A stretch of 64,000 nucleotides of DNA, taken from contig CM060947.1 of the NCBI GenBank assembly GCA_030765055.1, positions 263,703,103 to 263,767,102 of the forward strand, written 5' to 3'. A program made the position numbers and the translations under genes. Every line of letters starts with the position of its first letter. Within the stretch, counting starts at the first letter, position 1. Below, in pieces: positions 57,036 through 64,000 of the stretch. Source of the stretch: Mantis religiosa. Lineage: Eukaryota > Arthropoda > Insecta > Mantodea > Mantidae. Below the pieces are notes generated by a model. The model was not told where the DNA came from, did no database searches, and was given only the letters and a program-made list of their open reading frames with translations.

Positions 57036-57848
57036 TAAATTGAACAAAGATGATCAGAGGCTGGTTGAGCAGCTGCAGGCAGGCAAATAGCTTTAATGTT
57101 ATGTGACTTGCAGGTCTCTGTGGGCCTGGTAGCTAGAGTGTCGTGTGTACTTACATTGAACAAAGAGCCTCTGAGACTGGTTGAGCAGCTGCAGCCAGAC
57201 AAATAGCTGTAATGTTATGTGACTTGCAGGTCTCTCTGGGCCTGGTAGCTAGAGTGTCGTGTGTACTTACATTGAACATGGAGCCTCAGAGACTGGTTGA
57301 GCGGCTGCAGCCAGACAAATAGCTGTAATGCTATGTTAAGACTTGCAGGTCTCCCTGGACCTGGTAGCCAGAGAGTCGTGTGTACTTACATTGAACATGG
57401 AGCCTAAGAGACTGGTTGAGCGGCTGTAGGCAGGCAAATAGCTGTAATGTTAGTGACTTGGAGGTCTCTCTGAGCCTGGTAGCTAGAGAGTCGTGTGTAC
57501 TTACATTGAACATGAAGCCTCAAAGACTGGTTGAGAGTCTACAGTCAGACAAATAACTAACATTATGTGACTTGCAGGTCTCTCTGAGCCTGGTAGCTAG
57601 AGAGCCGTGTTTACTTACATTGAACATGAAGCCTCAAAGATTGGTTGAGCAGCTGCAGGCAGGCAAATAGCTGTTATGTTATGTGACTTGCAGATCTCTC
57701 TGAGCCTGGTAACCAGAGAGTCATGTGTACTTACATTGAACATGAAGCGTCAGAGACTGGTTGAGAGTCTACAGTCAGACAAATAACTAACATTATGTGA
57801 CTTGTAGGTCTCTATGAGCCTGGTAGCCAGAGAGTCGTGTTTACTTAC

Positions 57849-58160
57849 ATTGAACATGAAGCCTCAGAGACTGGTTGAGCGGCTGCAGCAAGGCCTGGTG
57901 ATGAGCCAGACAAGTGACTGTAGCATTGTGATGGCCTCGCAGCACTGTGCCGAGATGAGCCTCGCTGGAGTGTGGTCCAGGCCCGCTGGATGTGTTGAGA
58001 TGATGTGGAGGGTCCAGGCGCCAGGCTAGGGCTGCAGGGGGGTGCCCGCCCTCCACCACACAGCTAACTGCCAACTCGGCGCCCTCCTTGAGTGGCAGGA
58101 AGGCGTTACCGGGGTCCAAGCGCCGGCCGTCCACTGCCAAGTACAGTCCTCGCGGCGGTT
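57849..58160 (-). CDS. Ig-superfamily gene, exon A (one Ig domain)
   Basis: This minus-strand exon of 312 nt has an acceptor 'tttgttttttgcag' (58161-58174) and a donor GTAAGT (57843-57848), phase 1 at both ends. It encodes a complete Ig domain of about 100 residues: 'PPRGLYLAVDGRRLDPG' (A strand), the B-strand 'LAVSC' cysteine, 'HPPAALAWRL' (core Trp), 'GHHNATVTCLAHHQ' (F-strand cysteine, one N-glycosylation site NAT) and 'NQSLRLHVQ' (G strand, a second site NQS). Its GC content is much higher than its surroundings, as expected of a coding exon. One Ig domain per symmetric phase-1 exon is the classic arrangement. The protein should be an extracellular adhesion or receptor protein. The partner exon is 26429-26551. 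Confidence 0.85.
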
Positions 58161-58389
58161 CTGCAAAAAACAAAACGAATTGTTTTCCATTTTTTGTTGA
58201 TGGTGACGTGTGTAACTTGCAGACCTGCACATTTCCAGACTGGGTGTAAATTATTGGAAATTTCAGGAAATTCTGCTGTGAGATAGTCATCGCTGGTTCA
58301 TGGCTGAATAAGCACGTTATAATCCCAATGGAACAATATATAAGAGTAATTGTATGGCGCCTTTCACATGTACAAACAAAACTGTACGT
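58161..58389. other. Intron sequence upstream of exon A
   Basis: Intronic AT-rich DNA on the minus strand before the exon A acceptor. No further exon recognised. Confidence 0.5.
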
Positions 58390-59062
58390 AAATTTATATT
58401 GAAGAATTAATCCTTAAAGAATTAATGCTTTTAAATACATTACTCCGGTATATGGGTGATTTTTGATTAATTAGAGCCAACTGAAAAATTCAACGCCATG
58501 GCCGGGATTTGAACCACGGATCTACTGGTTTCCGTCCAGTCGCTCTGACCCTTGAGCTACCATGGTCAACGTGCCTTCCTGACATTAAATTCTCCAATTG
58601 ACTCATTATATTTCCTGGTGGACCACTTAAGGTTCTCATATTTGAGACAACTACTTGTGGCGACTTACTATTGTAAGTACTTAATTACCAGGATTTTTTA
58701 TCGTAGATTATTTTTTAATGTAAATTTATATTGAGGAATTAATCCTTAAAGAATTAATCCTTTTAAATACATTACTCCGGTATATGGGTGATTTTTGATT
58801 AATTAGAGCCAACTGAAAAATTCAATGCCATGGCCGGGATTTGAACCACGGATCTACTGGTTCCCGTCCAGTTGTCTCAAATATGAGAACCTTAAGTGGT
58901 CCACCAGGAAATATAATGAGTCAATTGGAGAATTTAATGTCAGGAAGGCACGTTGACCATGGTAGCTCAAGGGTCAGAGCGACTGGACGGAAGCCAGTAG
59001 ATCCGTGGTTCAAATCCCGGCCATGGCATTGAATTTTTCAGTTGGCTCTAATTAATCAAAAA
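58390..59062. repeat. Repeat B cluster: direct and inverted copies
   Basis: A family B copy on the minus strand at 58478-58700 (head, then 'aattctccaattgactca' and 'gtggcgacttactattgtaa'). A direct repeat of 58390-58545 lies at 58720-58870. Then, from 58871, the same element runs in the plus direction to 59062. The junction in the head is 'gtccag' followed by 'ttgtctcaaatatgagaa'. Arms of about 190 bp can pair. Confidence 0.85.
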
Positions 59063-59476
59063 CTGTACGTACTGTGTAAATGGGACACGGGTTGATTCCG
59101 AGCTGGGGATTGGAAGATATTTCTGTAGTCAAGATTATTCTCTAACCTTCTCAGATTCTTGAACTACGAATGAAAGTGTGAATGCGTGTGTGCCTGAGAG
59201 ATCCAATATGTAAACAAAAGATAATCAACAACAGTTAACATCTTGCCATAAAGCAACCTGTTCCGAAGATAACTGAACCGATCACTGCAGCTGAAGCCGC
59301 GGTATAAATGGAAAAATTAAAAATAATTGTGTGTGCTTAAAGCCACACGACAGAAGTGAATACTTAAAAGCTATTTATTATAAATGATTCTTAAAAATAA
59401 TTTTAACATTTTAATGTTGACACTCATTCTTACGGAAAGAGTTCAGTTGCGAGCTACATTTCATGCCTTACGCTAA
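59063..59476. other. Unassigned spacer
   Basis: Nothing recognised. Confidence 0.4.
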
Positions 59477-59705
59477 TGCCCGATTTCACCAACAGATGTT
59501 AAAATCGATGTTAACAAATGTAACGTAACAATTGTAACAGAGATAACACTTTCTTACATTTCTCCAACCTGTTTTCTGAAAATGTTAACAAACACGTGCT
59601 AACGCCAAGAAACTTGTAAGTATTACATCTATAGAAGGCTGTGGATGACTGCGATGCGCTTTTGTTTTCATTTTCGTCTGCACCGCAGTCTGCACAGAGC
59701 TAAAA

Positions 59706-60000
59706 ATGGCGGATAAACAAAATCATAAACAAAAGCCGCGAAAAAAATTTCTTATAAATGGAGAAAGGATTGTTAATTGAATTGGTGACGTGGAAAATAG
59801 GACGGATGCCGTGAATGTAAAAGAGAAAGATGTCACGTGGGAAAAAATTGGAAACAAGCTTAATTCAAATGCATCTGTCATTACTAGAAACAAGAAACGT
59901 ATTACGCAAATTTAAAACGAGGACCGAAGAAGGACAAGTGACGAGCGACTTGAACGTTTCAAGACGGGAGGTGGACAGTGTATTATCCACATAATTTAGT
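59706..60000 (+). pseudogene. Zeste-type Myb/SANT DNA-binding domain protein
   Basis: From ATG 59706 the frame reads a basic leader, an in-frame TGA, then 'DVENRTDAVNVKEKDVTWEK' and 'IGNKLNSNASVITRNKKR', a TAA where the tryptophan-containing helix should be, and 'SDERLERFKTGGG'. This is the insect domain with the consensus pattern ...TDA.SVKEKE..W..I...FN........R...QLK..W.NLK... and then ERFKTGGG. Two stops make it non-functional. The final part is repeated in the following array. Confidence 0.75.
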
Positions 60001-61325
60001 GAATTATAAAATCACAAAGTTATTAATACTTGAAGCAAAGGTGAGATTGGCATATTCCTTTCGATGTATGTTCTAACTCAGTATTACTTAAATTTAAAAC
60101 GAGTTGCGAAGAAGGACAAGTGACTTGAACGTTTCAAGGCGGGAGGTGGACAATGTATTATCCACATAATTCAGTGAATTATAAAATCACAAAGTTATTA
60201 ATACTTGAAGCAAAGGCGAGATTGGCATATTCCTTTCGATGCATGTTCTAATTCAGTATTACGTAAATTTAAAACGAAGAGCGAAGAAGGACAAGTGACG
60301 AGCGACTTGAACGTTACAAGACGGGAGGTGGACAATGTATTATCCACATAATTCAGTGAATTATAAAATCTCAAAGTTATTAATACTTGAAGCAAAGGCG
60401 AGATCGGCATATTCCTTTCGATGTATGTTCTAACTCAGTATTACGTAAATTTAAAACAAGGAGCGAAGAAAGGCAAGCTACTTGAACGTTTCAAGACGGG
60501 AGGTGGATAATGTATTATGCACATGATTCAGTGAATTATAAAATCGCAAAGTTATTAATACTTGAAGCAAAGGCGAGATCGGCATATTCCTTTCGATGTA
60601 TGTTCTAACTCAGTATTACGTAAATTTAAAACAAGGAGCGAAGAAAGGCAAGCTACTTGAACGTTTCAAGACGGGAGGTGGATAATGTATTAAGCACATG
60701 ATTCAGTGAATTATAAAATCGCAAAGTTATTAATTCTTGAAGCAAAGGCGAGAACAGCATATTCCTTTCGATGTATGTTCTAACTCAGTATTACGTAAAT
60801 TTAAAACAAGGAGCGAAGAAAGGCAAGCTACTTGAACGTTTCAAGACGGGAGGTGGATAATGTATTATGCACATGATTCAGTGAATTATAAAATCGCAAA
60901 GTTATTAATTCTTGAAGCAAAGACGAGATCGGCATATTCCTTTCGATGTATGTTCTAACTCAGTATTACGTAAGTTTAAAACGAGGAGCGAAGAAGGACA
61001 AGTGACGAGCGACTTGAACGTTACAAGACGGGAGGTGGACAATGTATTATCTACATAATTCAGTGAATTATAAAATCGCAAAATAACTAATACTTGAAGC
61101 AAAGGCGAGATCGGCATATTCCTTTCGATGTATGTTCTAACTCAGTATTACGTAAATTTAAAACGAGGAGCGAAGAAGGACAAGTGACGAGCGACTTGAA
61201 CGTTACAAGACGGGAGGTGGACAGAGTATTATCCACATAATTCAGTGAATTATAAAATCGCAAAATTACTAATACTTGAAGCAAAGGCGAGATCGGCATA
61301 TTCCTTTCGATGCATGTTCTAACCT
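59895..61325 (+). repeat. 182-bp array (about 8 copies) inside the Myb/SANT transposon
   Basis: Units of 182 bp (some 174 bp, lacking 'gtgacgagc') contain 'gaacgttacaagacgggagg', 'cacataattcagtgaattat' and 'gcatattcctttcgatgtat'. Each contains the codons for DERLERYKTGGG, so it is an expansion of the end of the Myb/SANT gene and the sequence after it. The first unit is continuous with the gene. Confidence 0.92.
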
Positions 61326-61680
61326 CTCTTGTACTTCCGTAGTAACCTTCATAGCAACATGTTTCGACAGTCTATACCTCCGTAAAACAATTTTCTTCGG
61401 ATAGTTCCTCAAAATAATTTCTCCTCATAGGCCGTACTCTATTACGAATGCCTTTTAGACGGTCTTAAGTATAGCAAATCGACATCAACAGCTGCGTTCA
61501 CGCCCGCCATCTTGACCATTTACAATTGTTAAGGACTTAACATAGGAAATTTGGCGTGTTGGTTTAACAAGAGATTTAACACGACTGTTACGCTAACATT
61601 TGTAGGTGAAATGCAATTTTTGTTTTAAATATTGCTAAACTCGTGTTAAGTCTTAACATCTTTTGGTGAAATCTGGCAAA

Positions 61681-62189
61681 GGTGTACTCACAAATGAAAA
61701 TACTCTGAAACAACTGAATGACGACGGACTAGCGACCGTGGGTTATACATAAAGAATGTATAAAGGAAGTAAAATCAAATAACAATCACTGTTCATTTTG
61801 TTTCACTATTTTGTTTCCTTTACATATACTCATTACTCCATATTTTATTGCACGTTCATACATATATTCATATATATTTTACTACGTCATATTTATTTCG
61901 AATGTTTTCTCACAATTGATACTGATATTAAAACATTTTCTTGTCCCTCGATCGGTCTTTCAGTTTGTGGAAAAATATAACCTATAAGTTGTAAATGAAA
62001 ATAAACGCAAAACGTCATTTTAATTCGTGATAATTTTATTATTTACGTGTTAATACATTTAATTTATTGATGATTTACGTTTTACTACTCACAATAAAGA
62101 GGAAATTGTGAACCAGTTCTTAAATGAAACATCTCCTAACACTTTTGTTTCCAATTAGCACACTCGTTTTATTTTTCGTTATTATGGTT
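61681..62189. other. Unassigned AT-rich region
   Basis: No gene recognised. An AT-rich (TATAT)-type stretch follows at 62285-62335 inside the next repeat. Confidence 0.4.
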
Positions 62190-62485
62190 TTAATTATTCA
62201 AATACCTAACTACGGTGATATTATCTGTTCCTTTTGCCTATTACACGGGGTAACAATGAAAATGTTTGGGCTTAAAGATAGTGAATTTATATTATATATT
62301 TTATATATTTTATATTTATATTATATATTTATATAGTGAATAGTATTTCCATCTGCTGTATTGAAAAATCACCATAAAATTGATCGATTATATCTTGTTT
62401 TGAAGATAAACTGACATTTCATTTTTAGAGTGAAGATTTTAAATTTGGGGTAATTTTTTGGGAGTTGGCACACCTGTCAAAATAC
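62190..62485 (+). repeat. Dispersed repeat shared with 5955-6150
   Basis: Reverse complement of 5955-6150, with an additional TATAT-rich expansion at 62285-62335. It leads directly into the repeat-encoded domain on the right. Confidence 0.75.
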
Positions 62486-62507
62486 CGTAAATGCCACCTA
62501 CAAGCAT

Positions 62508-62831
62508 TTGGTGACAGTGCTCCCGCAAAATTACCGTAACCTTGGATACAACATGTTCCTTAAGATCCATTTTCTCCACTCCCACCTAGACTTTTTCCCT
62601 CCTAGTTGTGGAGCTGTTAGTGATGAACATGGAGAGAGATTCCATCAGGACATTTCTGTTATGGAACAAAGATATCAGGACCGTTGGAATGAAGTAATGC
62701 TTGCGGATTACTGTTGGTCTGCGGAACTCCATCACAAGAGGCAAGCTAAAAGACGACGAAGTCATGACTCTCTTCAGACACGGCTATCTGCGAAGTATTT
62801 TTCCAGCAATTTGCTCGGAGTTAAAATGTAA
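62508..62831 (+). pseudogene. Repeat-encoded domain, C-terminal part (DEHGERFHQDI family)
   Basis: The frame of 107 codons starts at a GTG and contains 'MFLKIHFLHSHLDFFPPSCG', 'VSDEHGERFHQDISVMEQRY' and 'WNEVMLADYCWSAEL', then a basic tail. The same combination is very common in arthropod predicted proteins from repeats, with no assigned function. Its upstream neighbour in intact versions ('LSDAKVKEGIFLGPQIREL') lies at 5775-5937 in this window. The frame is conserved enough to suggest a fairly young copy. Confidence 0.7.
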
Positions 62832-63289
62832 ACGTACATATAGAGAGACCTCTTGATTAAAAAATTTAACATTTAAAATTTCTACAATGTCCAGGTTTCC
62901 ATGAAAGGTAAAAGCTTTCATATTTGCTACACAAATGGGTTTTTGTGAAACATTTTCAAAATACAGACCCAATTTACCTGCGTTTACCTTATGCAAATAA
63001 AAATTTAATCTAAATATTTAAGCAAAATATTAATCTGGACATAATACAAACTTTACTTCATGATCTACTTTTAATTTTTCAGTCAAATTGTTTGCAGCTG
63101 TCGAAAAGCTTAATTTTGTATAACATTACATTTTTTATATTAAAGGAGTCAATTTACAGCGGAATTGCGATATTATTCATAGTGGAATACAATGCCTTAC
63201 TTTTGCAAGTTTATAGTAGAGAAAGAAAAACATCCGAATAACGACTTGGGGGATGTGTAAAGCTGTACTTTAAATTATATAAATTACCC
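62832..63289. other. Unassigned AT-rich region
   Basis: Nothing recognised. Confidence 0.4.
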
Positions 63290-63835
63290 TACTAACGTAA
63301 CGTTTTAATATTAAGGATAGATAAAATTTCACTTTAACTACAGTATCATTAAAATACAATCACTAGGACTACACTTCAAGTATAATATTTATTGTAGTTT
63401 TAACATTTAGTAATGAAATGTACAGCTACAACTTGTATTCATTCAGTAATTAACAAATATTTTCCTTTAAGTTCACATTCTACTGACAATACATTCGTCA
63501 ATGTAGCTTTGTGAAATGAAAATCAAATTAACCTAGAAACGACTAGCCAACATCGATTGTCTCATATTAACAGCCGGCCTTGGTCTAAATAACTCTATAT
63601 TCCAGAGAATAACATTACAAATAATTTTACTATTATATTATAGTTTAATTTAAAATGTAGTAAGTGTTTTTAATGATTAGTGTAAGTGTTAGATAAAACA
63701 TTGTATGGTACAAGACTTATTTATACACTCGCGGAAATTAACAAACCTTCCACTCGTTGATTATATACGTCTTGATTCACTACTAACAGAAATAGCTATT
63801 TAACAATGACATTTTAAACAAAGTCTTTAAGTAAT
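63290..63835 (-). repeat. Dispersed non-coding repeat D, copy 2
   Basis: Reverse complement of 22330-22960, collinear over about 540 bp, with small indels and about 5-10% visible differences. Non-coding. Its continuation beyond 63835 is not matched. Confidence 0.8.
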
Positions 63836-64000
63836 TCTTCTGGTAATCAAAATTACAGAAAGATTTAGTGTTTACAGTGTGATATGGTGCGTGGGGGTTT
63901 CATTGATAACACTCGGCGACAAAAAATAATTTTTGAATATTTCGAGCCCTTCATGAGGTAGTTCCTACCAATTTTGGGTTGAGAAAAACAAATATGAGAA

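Larger units (their letters stand above)
55976..57848 (-). repeat. 116-bp array derived from Ig exon A end and its splice donor
   Basis: Units of 114-119 bp on the minus strand each contain the coding end 'CAACCAGTCTCTGAGGCT', the donor GTAAGT and about 70 bp of following intron. The intact 'acttac' (plus strand) occurs at 57149, 57265, 57384, 57499, 57613 and 57729, and the true exon donor is at 57843. Two more diverged units lie at 55976-56119, the second split by mariner B. The units next to the exon are the most alike. Confidence 0.92.
59477..61680 (+). mobile_element. DNA transposon with Myb/SANT gene remnant (Harbinger-like?)
   Basis: The ends are inverted: left 'gcccgatttcaccaacagat' at about 59478, and right, in reverse, 'gccagatttcaccaaaagat' ending about 61678 (23 of 25 identical). 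The interior holds a broken Myb/SANT-like gene and a tandem array. No transposase was found. Harbinger and ISL2EU-type elements carry Myb/SANT companion genes, which suggests but does not prove that class. A target-site duplication was not clear. Confidence 0.65.

Noticed and set aside
60198..61299. Three similar 70-codon minus-strand frames
   Set aside because: They are successive units of the 182-bp array in antisense, not a gene family.

Overview
This is an AT-rich stretch of a large, transposon-laden arthropod nuclear genome, most likely an insect. Broken mariner, P/THAP, Penelope-like, LINE and LTR elements and tRNA-derived SINEs fill it. The mix would suit a cockroach-like (blattodean) genome, but that is a guess. 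There is no sign of bacterial organisation: no operons, ribosome binding sites or dense genes.

The only host-gene sequence I can support is two exons on the minus strand, 57849-58160 and 26429-26551. Both have clean splice sites and both are phase 1-1. Joined in transcription order, the first ends one immunoglobulin (Ig) domain and the second begins the next, with the usual L-x-V-x-Y-x-P linker forming across the junction. They look like consecutive exons of an Ig-superfamily surface or adhesion protein. Most of the window is then one intron of about 31.3 kb plus parts of its neighbours.

Layout. 1-7.5 kb: a split LTR copy, a 121-bp satellite and a second LTR copy. 7.6-10.9 kb: a solo LTR (4-bp target duplication) interrupted by a P-superfamily element (32-bp terminal repeats, exact 8-bp target duplication) that encodes a THAP-transposase fusion. 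10.9-16.9 kb: a large inverted repeat of a DDE element, one arm split by a mariner. 18-21 kb: a 133-bp satellite. 21-26.4 kb: mariner and Penelope-like remnants. 26.4 kb: Ig exon B. 27-31 kb: three levels of nested retroelements carrying a 134-bp array. 31.5-36.2 kb: mariners, one split by an LTR element with a coiled-coil reading frame. 37.3-39.1 kb: a 145-bp satellite. 41-43.6 kb: a LINE split by a tRNA-like repeat with a perfect 262-bp palindrome. 44.5-48.5 kb: Penelope, LINE RNase H and mariner remnants. 49.5-54.7 kb: a 108-bp satellite with a 2049-bp higher-order duplication. 56-58.2 kb: a 116-bp array and Ig exon A. 58.4-61.7 kb: fold-back repeats and a Myb/SANT transposon with a 182-bp array.

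The most interesting pattern is that five of the seven tandem arrays can be traced to a seed inside or beside them: the 3' part of a SINE, a flank of a second tRNA-like repeat, the zinc-knuckle end of a LINE ORF, the end of a Myb/SANT gene, and the 3' end of the host Ig exon with its 5' splice site. The last one leaves six intact-looking decoy splice donors in the intron just downstream of the true donor.
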